64,000 bases of DNA from CAIKMD01 sp035277525. GTDB taxonomy: Bacteria; Pseudomonadota; Alphaproteobacteria; ATCC43930; CGMCC-115725. The notes beneath the pieces were generated by a model, which saw only the letters and a program-made list of their open reading frames with translations, made no database searches and was not told the origin of the DNA. The stretch is from positions 3,806 to 67,805 of the forward strand of contig DATEKH010000210.1 of the NCBI GenBank assembly GCA_035277525.1, in the 5' to 3' direction. This document shows, piece after piece, positions 48,529 to 57,238 of the stretch. Every line of letters starts with the position of its first letter. Position 1 is the stretch's first letter. Position numbers and translations under genes: made by a program.

Positions 48529-49734
48529 TCAGCGCGCCGCGCGCAGACCTTTGGCCGTGGCGAGAAAGACCGCGGCCGTCGCGATCAGCATCGCGGCGCA
48601 GAGGCCGATGCCGCCCTTGGTGCCAAGCCAGGGTTGATCGACGCAGAACCCGGCGAGGATCGGGCCGGTGATGGCGCCCAGATCGGTGGTCATGCGCATC
48701 GAGCCCATGACCGCACCGATGCGGCCGAGGGGCGCCGCGTCGGCGGCATAGGCCGAGACCAGCGCCGAGGCCATTCCCGTGCCTGCGCCCATCAGCACGG
48801 TGAAAATCCAGAGGGTCTCGGCTTGGGTCGCATAGGCGAGGATCGCGAGCGCCACGAGGATCGTGCTCGTCGCCGCGATCAGCACGGTCGCGCGGCCGAA
48901 GCGTCGCACCAGGGCGGGGATAAGCCGCAGCACCAAGAGATTGGCGACCGCGCTCGCGGTCAAAAGCGCGCCGATCGTGCCGACGCTCATGCCGAATTTC
49001 TCGCTCGCGATCAGCGGCATCAGAATCCAGGACGACGCGACGCGGCCGAAGAACATCGCAAAGGAAAAGCTCGCGACCCCCGCAATGAGGGTGATCACGC
49101 CCGCCGCGCTGGCGAGCGCCTCGCGCTGCGGCCGGATGATCTTGTCGGCGGGCATGCGCATCACCGCGAGAAAGGCGATGAGCGCCATCCCGCCTTGGAA
49201 CGCGAAGGGCGCGCCATAGCCCCAGAACTGGGCCGTCAGCCCGCCGAGACCGGGCCCGACCGAGAGGCCGATCTGCGTCGCGGTCTGATAGGCGGCCATG
49301 TCGCGCACGCGCGTCGCCGGCGTGCCGCGATCGGTGACGGCGCTCAAGGCCGCCGTGCCGTAGCAGGCCGAGCCCACGCCTTGCAGCATCAGGCAGGCGA
49401 GGAGGGTCGTCATGCTGTGCACCGCGAGCGCGATAAAGGACGAGCCCGAGACGAGCAGCAGCCCCGTCAGCATCACCGGGATGCGTCCCAACCGCTCCGA
49501 GATCATCCCGGCCGGCACGCTGATGATGAGGCGCGAGGCGCCGAAGGCAGAGATCGTTGCGCCTGCGGTCGCGGCGCTGGCGCCGAGCGAGGTCGCGTAA
49601 ACGGTGAGGATCGACCACACCATGCCGATGCCGACATAGGTGAAGAACATGCCCATCAGCAGGCCGAGCGGCGGGCCGGCGGCATCGGCGCTCGGACGCC
49701 ACCAGCGCTCGAACCGGAGATGGAGGAACTTCAC
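48529..49734 (-). CDS. MFS transporter
   Basis: A twelve-segment carrier of about 401 residues. It starts near FLHLRFERWWRPS and has the 2-3 loop in the form GMISERLGRIPVM. The GTG at 49734 is my choice; a TTG at 49821 would add 29 residues that look like non-coding sequence (basic and Ser/Gln-rich), and neither start has a good ribosome binding site. Segment five has GLSVGPGLGGLTAQF, as in drug and sugar exporters. It is convergent with the DHA2 gene. Substrate unknown. Confidence 0.85.
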   Translation of the reverse strand: MKFLHLRFERWWRPSADAAGPPLGLLMGMFFTYVGIGMVWSILTVYATSLGASAATAGATISAFGASRLIISVPAGMISERLGRIPVMLTGLLLVSGSSFIALAVHSMTTLLACLMLQGVGSACYGTAALSAVTDRGTPATRVRDMAAYQTATQIGLSVGPGLGGLTAQFWGYGAPFAFQGGMALIAFLAVMRMPADKIIRPQREALASAAGVITLIAGVASFSFAMFFGRVASSWILMPLIASEKFGMSVGTIGALLTASAVANLLVLRLIPALVRRFGRATVLIAATSTILVALAILAYATQAETLWIFTVLMGAGTGMASALVSAYAADAAPLGRIGAVMGSMRMTTDLGAITGPILAGFCVDQPWLGTKGGIGLCAAMLIATAAVFLATAKGLRAAR

Positions 49735-49900
49735 GCTGCGGCGCCCGCCTGATGGATGTTGCGGTTCGTTCTGAGCAAACGAGGAGGGCGTCAAGCTAGC
49801 ATGGCGCGCCTTGCGCGCCAACGCGCCGCACGCATTTCATCCATTCGCGATTGCGGGGTCGGCTGATTGTAATACGGCGAGCGAAGCGCATGCTCTTTTT

Positions 49901-49960
49901 CGTCATTGCCGGGCTTGACCCGGCAATCCATCGATGCCCGGATCAAGTCCGGGCATGACG
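49901..49960. repeat. double-hairpin alphaproteobacterial dispersed repeat
   Basis: Bounded by CGTCAT and ATGACG, this 60-bp element has two perfect 9-bp hairpins: ATTGCCGGG-CTTGA-CCCGGCAAT (49905-49927) and ATGCCCGGA-TCAAG-TCCGGGCAT (49934-49956). The loops are complementary in sense (CTTGA and TCAAG). This is a familiar dispersed repeat type in alphaproteobacterial genomes. It lies between the 3' end of the amidohydrolase gene and the 5' end of the MFS gene. Confidence 0.85.
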
Positions 49961-49990
49961 AGGAAAACAAACGCCCGCAGCGAGATCGAA

Positions 49991-50953
49991 TTAGTGATTC
50001 GCCGCCACATAGCGCGGCAGCAGCCGCGCGACAGTGCCGCGCGCGATCGCATCGAGCTCGGCGCTATTGAAGACGCCGCAGGTCTCGAGCCCCTCGACAT
50101 GCTCGCGCGACGTACGATAGGGAAAATCCGAGCCGAAGACGAAATGCCGATTGGGCACAACTTCGCGCGCGCAGGCAAGCGTCGTGTGATTGGCGACCTG
50201 CGCGGTGTCGTAGAAGAAGCGCCGCGCTTCGGGCATGAAGCCTTGCGGCAGAAGCTTCGCGAATTCCCGTTGCTGCGCCATGCGCACGAAGCGCTCGATC
50301 AGATAGGGCATGGTGCCGCCGGCATGCGACCAGATGATCCGGAGATTAGGAAAGCGCCGCGAGGCGCCCGAGAACACCATCCGCGTGATCGCGCGCGTCG
50401 TGTCGGTGCCGAACTCGATCGCCGCATCGGCGACGCCCGGCACGAGGTTGCGGCAGCAATCTGGGATCGAGGGATGGACATAGATCACCGCCTTGCGCCG
50501 GTCGAGCTCGGCGAAGACCGGATCGAAGAGGGGATCGCCCAACCATTTGTCGTGATAGCAGGTATACATGCCGACACCGTCGGCCTTGAGGCGATCGAGC
50601 CCATATTCGATTTCCTTGAGGCTCCCCTCGATATCGGGCAGCGGCAGGACGGCGAACATGCCGAAGCGCCCAGGATGATCGGCGACGATCCTCGCCGCCT
50701 CGTCATTGCAGGCGCGGGCGAGGCTGCGGCGCTGCGCGTCATTGTTGATGTGTTTTGAAAGCTGCGTCACCGAGAGGATGGCGGTGGCGATGCCGCCTTC
50801 CTCAAGATCCTCGATCGACTTGGCGAGCGACCAGGTCTTGAGCGCGCGGCCGACGCCTTCGCCGGATTCGCGCAAATACGCCGCGGGCGCGATGTGATGA
50901 TGGACGTCGATCCAGCCGCGTCGCGGCGTGGTCTGGCTTGGTTGGGAACTCAT
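49991..50953 (-). CDS. amidohydrolase family 2 protein (ACMSD-like), second copy
   Basis: A 320-residue metal-dependent TIM-barrel enzyme. Metal-binding IDVHHHIAP lies near residue 15, the middle ligand is in YVHPSIPDC, followed by IIWSHAGGTMPY and FGSDFPY. It shares many blocks with the gene at 35989-36945 (for example GRFGMFAVLPLPDIEGSL against GRFGMFAALPFPDVEGSL), so the two are paralogues. I chose ATG 50953; a TTG at 50965 would add four residues. It stands alone, divergent from the truncated haemoglobin gene. Decarboxylase or hydrolase on a ring-derived acid is the family expectation. Confidence 0.88.
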   Translation of the reverse strand: MSSQPSQTTPRRGWIDVHHHIAPAAYLRESGEGVGRALKTWSLAKSIEDLEEGGIATAILSVTQLSKHINNDAQRRSLARACNDEAARIVADHPGRFGMFAVLPLPDIEGSLKEIEYGLDRLKADGVGMYTCYHDKWLGDPLFDPVFAELDRRKAVIYVHPSIPDCCRNLVPGVADAAIEFGTDTTRAITRMVFSGASRRFPNLRIIWSHAGGTMPYLIERFVRMAQQREFAKLLPQGFMPEARRFFYDTAQVANHTTLACAREVVPNRHFVFGSDFPYRTSREHVEGLETCGVFNSAELDAIARGTVARLLPRYVAANH

Positions 50954-50995
50954 GAGATCACCCAAAACCGAGAGGGACGTACGATGCTGCGCGAA

Positions 50996-51033
50996 AACCC
51001 TACTGTCGAAGCGGGCGCTTCGGTCGCAGGGTT
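50996..51033. promoter_or_regulatory. imperfect inverted repeat upstream of truncated haemoglobin gene
   Basis: AACCCT (50996-51001) pairs with AGGGTT (51028-51033), and inside CGAAGC (51007-51012) pairs with GCTTCG (51017-51022) across a GGGC loop; the 5-base stretches between are mismatched. It lies in the 139-bp divergent gap, 60 bases before the haemoglobin start. It could be an operator or a leader hairpin, or chance in GC-rich DNA. Confidence 0.3.
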
Positions 51034-51092
51034 GAGGCGCGTGCGGGCGCCAATATGATGGACCGGAAGGAGAGGTGAGGAAAGCCGCCGCG

Positions 51093-51506
51093 ATGCCGCC
51101 TGTGATCGAAGAGCCGCCGGTGAACGAGGACGAAATCGTCCGCCTGGTCGATGCGTTCTACGCGAAAATCCGCCGCGACCCGATCCTCGCGCCGGTATTC
51201 GAGCGCGCCATCGCCCCCGATGCCTGGCCGAAGCATCTTGCGAAAATGTATGATTTCTGGTCCTCGGTGATGCGCACGAGCGGGCGCTACAAGGGTAATC
51301 CGCTTGGCGTGCATGCCCAGGTCAAAGGGCTCGAGGAGGGCATGTTCGAGCCTTGGCTCAAGCTGTTCCGCGAGACCGCGGGCGAGCTGTTTTCGCCGGA
51401 GGTCGCCGCGATCTTTCGCGAGAAGTCCGAGCGGATCGCCGAAAGCCTGAAGCTCGGCCTGTTTCTGCGGCTTTTTCCTCCCGGTTCGGCGCGCCCACCC
51501 CTCTAG
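51093..51506 (+). CDS. group III truncated haemoglobin
   Basis: A 137-residue haem protein of the 2-on-2 globin class. The stretch KMYDFWSSVMRTSGRYKGNP followed by VHAQ is the group III pattern, with the proximal histidine expected around FWSSV...H. Such proteins bind oxygen or nitric oxide; their exact role is poorly known. ATG 51093 has GTGAGGAAAG upstream; GTG 51075 would add six residues and sits very close to GGAAGGAG. It is divergent from the amidohydrolase and 105 bases before the marR gene, with no obvious operon partner. Confidence 0.88.
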   Translation: MPPVIEEPPVNEDEIVRLVDAFYAKIRRDPILAPVFERAIAPDAWPKHLAKMYDFWSSVMRTSGRYKGNPLGVHAQVKGLEEGMFEPWLKLFRETAGELFSPEVAAIFREKSERIAESLKLGLFLRLFPPGSARPPL

Positions 51507-51577
51507 AGAAGCCTAAAAGTAAAGACTTCTGTTGCGCTGCAACAATTTCCCGCGGGGCAGGGTTGCGGCACTGTCAT

Positions 51578-51598
51578 AGCTTATCTTAAGCTGGCTTA
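51578..51598. promoter_or_regulatory. candidate MarR operator: two overlapping palindromes
   Basis: AGCTTA-TCT-TAAGCT (51578-51592) and TAAGC-TG-GCTTA (51587-51598) overlap by six bases and end 13 bases before the marR start. The surrounding DNA is AT-rich and probably includes the promoter core. MarR proteins commonly bind such palindromes in their own promoters, so autorepression of the marR-emrAB operon is likely. Evidence is sequence symmetry only. Confidence 0.5.
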
Positions 51599-51611
51599 TT
51601 AAATTCCTCCC

Positions 51612-52085
51612 ATGAGCAATTTCGATTTCAACCGAAGCTTCGGCTTCGTGCTGCACGAGACTGCGCGGCTTTTGAGCAAGCGCTACGATCAGCGTGCCAA
51701 ATCCCTGGGACTTACCCGCGCGCAAATCCAGGTTCTCGCCTATCTCGTCTACCATGAGGGCATCAACCAGGCTGGCCTTGCCGAGCTCATCGAGATCGAG
51801 CCGATTTCGCTCGCCCGTCTGATCGACCGGATGGAGCAGGCCGGCTGGGTCGAGCGCCGTTCCGACCCGCGCGACCGGCGTGCCTGGCAACTCTACATCA
51901 CCGAAAAAGCAAAGCCCGTCTTTGCAGAAATGATCGCCATCGGCGTTGAGGTCAGAGGCGAGGCGCTGGCGGGCTTTAGCGAGAAGGAACGCGATCACGT
52001 CATGGAGCTGCTGTTGCGCGTGCGGCGCAATCTTTCCGATCGGGGCGGCGAGGATGCATCGCCGCTCGCGGGAGCCGCCGAATGA
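51612..52085 (+). CDS. MarR family transcriptional regulator
   Basis: A 157-residue winged-helix dimer. The recognition region is NQAGLAELIEIEPISLARLIDRME and the wing is ERRSDPRDRRAWQLYIT, both typical of MarR. Its stop overlaps the EmrA-like gene by 4 bases. Overlapping palindromes just upstream are likely its operator. By family knowledge it represses the efflux operon until a phenolic or drug ligand releases it from DNA. CTCC-type sequence directly before the ATG gives little SD support. Confidence 0.93.
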   Translation: MSNFDFNRSFGFVLHETARLLSKRYDQRAKSLGLTRAQIQVLAYLVYHEGINQAGLAELIEIEPISLARLIDRMEQAGWVERRSDPRDRRAWQLYITEKAKPVFAEMIAIGVEVRGEALAGFSEKERDHVMELLLRVRRNLSDRGGEDASPLAGAAE

Positions 52086-53161
52086 GCGCCGTCAGCGACG
52101 CCCGTGCACGCATCAACCGTGCCGGCGTGCGGCTGCGCCTCCTGTTGATGGCGAGCGTGCCTTTGATCCTGGTTGGCATCGCCGCCTATCTCTACGTGAA
52201 CGCCGGAAGCTCGGCCTCGACCGACGACGCCTATGTCCAGGCCGACAAGCTCGCGACCAGCGCCGATGTCAGCGGCCGCGTGGTCGCGGTCGAGGTGAAG
52301 GACAATCAATGGGTCAAGAAAGGCGCAGTGCTGTTCCGGCTCGACGACGCGCCGTACCGCATCGCGCTCGAACATGCCAAGGCTCAACTTGCCAGCGCGC
52401 GGCTCCAAGTCGACGGGCTGCGTGCGACCTATCATCAGCGCGCCGCCGATTTGAAGGCGGCCGAGGATACGCTCGCCTATATGCAGCGCGAGGCCGACCG
52501 CCAGCAGCAGCTGCTCGCGACCCATGTCACCACTCAGTCGAAATACGACGAGGCACGGCACAATCTCGATAATGCACGCCAGCAGGTGACCGCGATGCAG
52601 CAGCAGCTCAACAATGTGCTGGCGAGCCTCGGCGGTCAGCCCGATCTTCCGACCGATCAGAACCCGCTGGTTATGCAGGCGCAGGCGCAGGTCGACAAGG
52701 CTGCGCTCGACCTGTCCTATACCGTGGTGCGGGCGCCGGCCGACGGCTTTGTCACCAAGGTCAATAATCTGCCGGTTGGGCAATATCTCGCCGCGGGCAG
52801 CACCGCCTTCGATCTGATCGAAACCGACCACGCCTGGATCGAGGCCAATTTCAAGGAAACGGATTTGACGCGCATGCGGCCGGGCCAGACGGCGAGCTGC
52901 GCCATCGACACTTATCCGGGCAGGACCTTCACCGCGCGCGTCGAGAGCATCAGCGCCGGCACCGGCTCCGAGTTCTCGGTTTTGCCGCCGCAGAACGCGA
53001 CCGGCAATTGGGTGAAGATCGTGCAGCGCGTGCCTGTGCGCCTGGCCATCGAGAATCCCGATCCGGATTATCCGCTGCGCGCCGGCATGAGCGCGACCTG
53101 CGACGTCGATACCCGCACCTTGCCGCCCTGGACCACGCCGGAGACCGCGTCTCGGCAATGA
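52082..53161 (+). CDS. HlyD/EmrA-type membrane fusion protein
   Basis: A 359-residue adaptor with one anchor helix (about 18-38) followed by STDDAYVQADK, a hallmark of EmrA-like proteins. The lipoyl halves are at about 50-75 (VSGRVVAVEVKDNQWVKKGA) and 215-235 (VRAPADGFVTKVNNLPVGQ), with a coiled coil between them. It joins the DHA2 pump to an outer-membrane channel, which this operon does not encode; a NodT-type channel from 15-26 kb or elsewhere may serve. Both neighbours overlap by 4 bases. Confidence 0.93.
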   Translation: MSAVSDARARINRAGVRLRLLLMASVPLILVGIAAYLYVNAGSSASTDDAYVQADKLATSADVSGRVVAVEVKDNQWVKKGAVLFRLDDAPYRIALEHAKAQLASARLQVDGLRATYHQRAADLKAAEDTLAYMQREADRQQQLLATHVTTQSKYDEARHNLDNARQQVTAMQQQLNNVLASLGGQPDLPTDQNPLVMQAQAQVDKAALDLSYTVVRAPADGFVTKVNNLPVGQYLAAGSTAFDLIETDHAWIEANFKETDLTRMRPGQTASCAIDTYPGRTFTARVESISAGTGSEFSVLPPQNATGNWVKIVQRVPVRLAIENPDPDYPLRAGMSATCDVDTRTLPPWTTPETASRQ

Positions 53162-54693
53162 GCCCGGCCGGCAGTCCTTTCATCGAAGTCAAGCATCACG
53201 GCCTGATCACCATCTCGATCATGGCGGCGACCATGATGCAGGCGCTCGACACGACGATCGCCAATGTCGCGCTGCCCTATATGCAAGGGACGTTCTCGGT
53301 CGCACAGGACCAGATCACCTGGGTGCTGACCTCCTACATCGTCGCGGCGGCGATCGCGACGCCGCTCACCGGTTGGCTTGCCACCAGCTTCGGCACCAAG
53401 CGAGTGTTCGTCCTCTCGATCGTCGGCTTCACCATCGCTTCGGCGCTGTGCGGCGTCGCCGGCAGCATTTATCAGATCGTCTTCTATCGGCTTGTGCAGG
53501 GGATATGCGGCGCGGCGCTGGTGCCCTTGGCGCAGTCCGTGCTTCTCGAGATCAATCCGCCCGCGCGCCAGGGCCGCGCGATGGCGATCTGGGGCGTCGG
53601 CGTCATGCTGGGGCCGATCTTGGGGCCGACGCTCGGCGGCTGGCTCACCGAGCATTACTCCTGGCGCTACGTCTTCTACATCAACGTACCGATCGGCATT
53701 CTTGCGACGTTCGGCCTCGCGCTGTTCCTTCATGAATCGCCGCAGCACCGGCGCAGCTTCGATTTCTTCGGCTTCGCCATGCTGAGCCTCGGCATCGGCG
53801 CGCTGCAAATGATGCTCGACCGCGGCGAGCTCAAGGACTGGTTCGGCTCGACCGAGATTCGCGTCGAGCTGGCGCTCGCCATCGCCGGATTCTGGGTGTT
53901 CCTCATTCACGCCGCGACCGCGAAGAATTCCTTCATCAATCTGCGCATCTTCAAGGATTGGAATTTCTCCGCCGGCCAAATCCTGATGTTTCTCATCGCG
54001 ATGGTGCTCTATTCCTCCACCGCGCTGCTGCCGACCCTGCTGCAAGAGCTCTACAGCTATCCGGTCGAGACCGCCGGCTGGCTGATGACGCCGCGCGGCA
54101 TCGGCACCATGGCCTCGATGATGATCGTCGGCCGCCTCACCAACCGCTACGATGCGCGATTGCTGATGCTGGTGGGGTTCCTCATCGGCGCCTATGGCTT
54201 TTGGCTGCCGACGCGGTGGACGCTCGATATGGGTTGGGAGCCGATTGCTTGGGCGGGCGTCGCCCAGGGCATCGGCATGGGGCTGTTGTTCGTGCCGCTC
54301 TCGCTGGCGAGCTTCGGCACGCTGGCGCCGCAATTCCGCAACGAGGCCACGGCGATCTACAGCCTCGTGCGCAATATCGGCGGCAGCATCGGCATTTCGA
54401 TCTCCGAGGCCTATCTCGCCAATTCGATCCAGGCCAACCATCAGACGCTCGCGACGCATGTGACGCCCTTTAACAGCGCACTCAACGCACCGGGCGCGGC
54501 GACGATCTGGAACCTCCATTCCGCCTCGGGACTGAGCGCGCTCAATTTCGAGGTGACGCGGCAGGCGACGATGATCGCCTATCTCGACGCGTTCATGATG
54601 ATGACGGTGCTGACCGTCTGCGCGGTTCCGCTGCTGGTGATGCTGCGGCGGATCGATCCGCGCCGCGGCCGCGCGCCTGCCGCCGCCGAATAG
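53158..54693 (+). CDS. DHA2 family MFS efflux pump, EmrB-like
   Basis: A 511-residue, fourteen-segment proton antiporter. LDTTIANVALPYMQG in segment one and GWLATSFGTKRVF in the 2-3 loop are the family marks, and GVMLGPILGPTLGGWL is antiporter motif C. It begins MSPAGSPFIEVKHHGLIT. The ATG overlaps the EmrA stop by 4 bases, so pump and adaptor are produced together under the MarR regulator. Substrates cannot be told from sequence; EmrAB pumps export hydrophobic weak acids and drugs. Confidence 0.95.
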   Translation: MSPAGSPFIEVKHHGLITISIMAATMMQALDTTIANVALPYMQGTFSVAQDQITWVLTSYIVAAAIATPLTGWLATSFGTKRVFVLSIVGFTIASALCGVAGSIYQIVFYRLVQGICGAALVPLAQSVLLEINPPARQGRAMAIWGVGVMLGPILGPTLGGWLTEHYSWRYVFYINVPIGILATFGLALFLHESPQHRRSFDFFGFAMLSLGIGALQMMLDRGELKDWFGSTEIRVELALAIAGFWVFLIHAATAKNSFINLRIFKDWNFSAGQILMFLIAMVLYSSTALLPTLLQELYSYPVETAGWLMTPRGIGTMASMMIVGRLTNRYDARLLMLVGFLIGAYGFWLPTRWTLDMGWEPIAWAGVAQGIGMGLLFVPLSLASFGTLAPQFRNEATAIYSLVRNIGGSIGISISEAYLANSIQANHQTLATHVTPFNSALNAPGAATIWNLHSASGLSALNFEVTRQATMIAYLDAFMMMTVLTVCAVPLLVMLRRIDPRRGRAPAAAE

Positions 54694-54700
54694 CTTGCAT

Positions 54701-55141
54701 TCAGTCCCGCTCGAGGGCTGCGCGAAACTGCCTCGGGTCGAAATCGGCGGCGCCGTCGGCGCCGCGGCGCGTCACGTTGAGATCGAGGCGCGCCGCCGCC
54801 AGCAGCGCATCCTCGGTCAAGGCGCCGCCGGGCTCCTCCGCATCGATCGCGAGGACGGCGAGAGACGGGCTTTGCGCCAACATCCGGTAGAGCGCCGTCA
54901 CGCGCAGATAGAGCGTCAAGGTCGCCTGCACGCCGGTGCCGAGCTCCTCGGCAAAGAGATCGAGCACCGCGCGGGTGTCGATCGGCGCTTCGGCCTCGTC
55001 ATCGTCCTCCGCGGGCGGCGTCTCCGCGGCGAGCTGCTCGAGGTATTCGCGAAAGAGAAAGATCGCCGACGCCAAAAGCTCGGGCTCGACTGGGGGAACG
55101 TGCGGCGGCAGGGAGGGGGGCGGAGAAGGGAGCTCGTCCAT
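54701..55141 (-). CDS. acidic protein of unknown function
   Basis: A 146-residue protein, strongly acidic and Pro/Glu/Ala-rich. After a proline-rich start come helices around residues 22-40 (LLASAIFLFREYLEQLA) and 55-90 (AVLDLFAEELGTGVQATLTL). A poly-acidic stretch (EDDDEAEA) separates them. I do not recognise a family. It has no neighbour on its strand and lies between two membrane-protein genes, 7 bases from the EmrB stop. Codon use and a clean reading frame favour a real gene, but confidence is limited. Confidence 0.55.
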   Translation of the reverse strand: MDELPSPPPSLPPHVPPVEPELLASAIFLFREYLEQLAAETPPAEDDDEAEAPIDTRAVLDLFAEELGTGVQATLTLYLRVTALYRMLAQSPSLAVLAIDAEEPGGALTEDALLAAARLDLNVTRRGADGAADFDPRQFRAALERD

Positions 55142-55239
55142 CGCCGGTTCCTAGCGCGGCCGCGTCGGCCTGTCAGCGGGGCAGCGCCACCGGCGCGCTG
55201 CGATATTCCGGCAACAGCGGCGGTTTTTTTACGGCGGCG

Positions 55240-57204
55240 ATGGTTTCGGCGCTGCGGAAAACGCTATGCCGGGCGTTGTCGAACTATTCCGGCGCTTACC
55301 AAGACCGGCCGGATCGGAGTGATTGTTTGCGCGACAAATCTGTGGCCGCCGAGGGGCGCGTCGCCACCCTCGCCGAGCTCTCGGCAGTGGCGCTGGCGCT
55401 CGGCGTCGCGACCGGCCTCGCGGGCGTCGCCTTCCGTGCGGTTGTGGCGGCCATTCACGATTTCTTCTTTCTCGGCGAATTCTCGCTCTATTACGACCCG
55501 AACGTGCACACGCCGGCGAGCTGGCTCGGCCCGCTCGTGATTTTCGCGCCCTTGATCGGCGGCATGGCGGTGGTGTTCCTGACCCGGCTCGAGCCCGCGG
55601 ACCGGCGCGGGCAGGGGGTCTCCGACATCATCGACGCGATCTACTATCGCGAGGGCCGGGTGCGCTCCGCTCCGGCTTTCGTCAAATCCTTCGCCGCGGG
55701 AATTCAGAGCGGATCCGGCGGCTCGGTCGGCCGCGAAGCCGCGATCGTTCAGATCGGCGCGGCGCTCGCCTCGCGCCTATCGCGACTCATCAACTTGGCG
55801 CAATGGCAGCGCATGACGCTCGTGGCCGCGGGCGGCGCGGCGGGCCTCGCCGCCGCCTTCAATGCGCCGCTCGGATCGATCGTCTTCGCGGTCGAGCTGA
55901 TGATGCCGGAGATCAGCCCCCGCACGCTGCTGCCAGTGACAATCGCGGCCGGCGCCGGAACCTTCGTCGCCCGCTTGTTCTACGGCTTGCAGCCGACCTT
56001 CCTGGTGCAGACGGTGATGGCGCCGGAGCTGCACATCTCGGGCGTGGCCGATCTGGTGCCTTATGTCGTCTTCGGCATCCTGCTCGGCTTTGCCGCGTGG
56101 TTCATGATTTGGGCGCTCGGCGCAACCGAGCGGCGCCTCACAGCGCTCGTGCCTCATCCCTATCTGCGCCACGCCACGGCAATGCTGGTCGTCGGGCTGA
56201 TGATTTACGGAATGCTGCTCATTTCCGGCGATTATCAGCTTCAGGGGCCGAGCTACGCGGCTTTGCAAGACATTTTGCGCGGCGACGACAGCACGCTGGC
56301 GTTTCTGCTGCTGCTGTTCGCCGCCAAATTCGTGGCGACGACCTTGACCTTGGGCTCGGGCGGCAGCGGCGGCGTGTTCTCCGCCTCGCTCATCATCGGC
56401 GCGTCGCTCGGCGGTGTCGTCGGCAATGTGACGCATCTCCTCCTGCCGCAGCTCAACGTCAACCTCCCGGATTACGCCGTCGTCGGCATGGCGGGCATGC
56501 TCGGCGGCACCACCGGCGCGGCCATGACCGCGATCGTCATGGTGTTCGAGCTCACCCGCGACTACAACGTGATCGTGCCGCTGATCATCGCGGTGACGCT
56601 CGCGATCGCCGTGCGCCGCGCCGTGCTGCCGCAAAGCGTCTATACGCTGAAGCTCGCGGGCAAGGGCCATGAAGTGCCCGACTCCCTGCAAGCCAACATG
56701 TACCGCATTCGCCTGGCCGGGCGCGCGATGTCGACCGATTTCGAGCTGCGACCCGCCGAGGCCAGGCTCTCCGACACGCTTGCCTCGCTGGTCGAGACTG
56801 GCCGGCCGCTCTACGTCATCATCGCCGACGGCAACCGCATCGCGGGTTATCTGCGTCTCGATGCCGGCTTCAAGCTGTGGCAGCCGCGCGAGGAGGGGCT
56901 CACGCTCGGCGATGTGGCGCGCAACGATTTCGTGCTGGCGCGGCCGAGCGATACGATGTTCCACGTGATCGGGCGCTTGGCGCGGCGCGGCGCGCGGCTG
57001 GTCATCGTCGTCGGCGGCGCGCAGCGCATTCCGCGCATTGGCAATGTCGGGGGCGTCATCGCACTCGAAACCATGGGCGCCGCCGTGATCGAGAACGCGC
57101 GCGCCTATGCGCCGCACGCGGCGCGCGATCCGTTTCCCTTACTCTATCGCAAGCGCGTTATCTGGCCGTTCCCATTCCGGCGCGGCCGGCGCGATCACGC
57201 CTGA
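55240..57204 (+). CDS. ClC family chloride channel or H+/Cl- antiporter with C-terminal CBS domains
   Basis: A protein of up to 654 residues. The selectivity motifs are GSGGSVGREAAIVQIG (GREGP-type, with the gating glutamate), GSGGSGGVFSASLIIG and FNAPLGSIVFAVE. The first pore motif is RGQGVSD rather than GSGIP. CBS-like sequence follows from about residue 500. The start is unsettled: ATG 55240 has no ribosome binding site and its first 28 residues look non-coding, while TTG 55327 has GGAG 7 bases upstream. Whether it is a channel or an antiporter depends on a proton glutamate I could not place. Confidence 0.88.
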   Translation: MVSALRKTLCRALSNYSGAYQDRPDRSDCLRDKSVAAEGRVATLAELSAVALALGVATGLAGVAFRAVVAAIHDFFFLGEFSLYYDPNVHTPASWLGPLVIFAPLIGGMAVVFLTRLEPADRRGQGVSDIIDAIYYREGRVRSAPAFVKSFAAGIQSGSGGSVGREAAIVQIGAALASRLSRLINLAQWQRMTLVAAGGAAGLAAAFNAPLGSIVFAVELMMPEISPRTLLPVTIAAGAGTFVARLFYGLQPTFLVQTVMAPELHISGVADLVPYVVFGILLGFAAWFMIWALGATERRLTALVPHPYLRHATAMLVVGLMIYGMLLISGDYQLQGPSYAALQDILRGDDSTLAFLLLLFAAKFVATTLTLGSGGSGGVFSASLIIGASLGGVVGNVTHLLLPQLNVNLPDYAVVGMAGMLGGTTGAAMTAIVMVFELTRDYNVIVPLIIAVTLAIAVRRAVLPQSVYTLKLAGKGHEVPDSLQANMYRIRLAGRAMSTDFELRPAEARLSDTLASLVETGRPLYVIIADGNRIAGYLRLDAGFKLWQPREEGLTLGDVARNDFVLARPSDTMFHVIGRLARRGARLVIVVGGAQRIPRIGNVGGVIALETMGAAVIENARAYAPHAARDPFPLLYRKRVIWPFPFRRGRRDHA

Positions 57205-57205
57205 G

Positions 57206-57222
57206 CCGCGGCGCCGCCGCGG
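57206..57222. terminator. hairpin at the clc / GlcG-like convergent junction
   Basis: CCGCGGC-GCC-GCCGCGG is a perfect 7-bp stem with a 3-base loop, one base after the ClC stop and 17 bases before the stop of the convergent gene. There is no T-run, so it is not a classical intrinsic terminator, but a strong hairpin here may end or protect both transcripts. Confidence 0.35.
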
Positions 57223-57238
57223 CGGGTGCTGACGTCGC

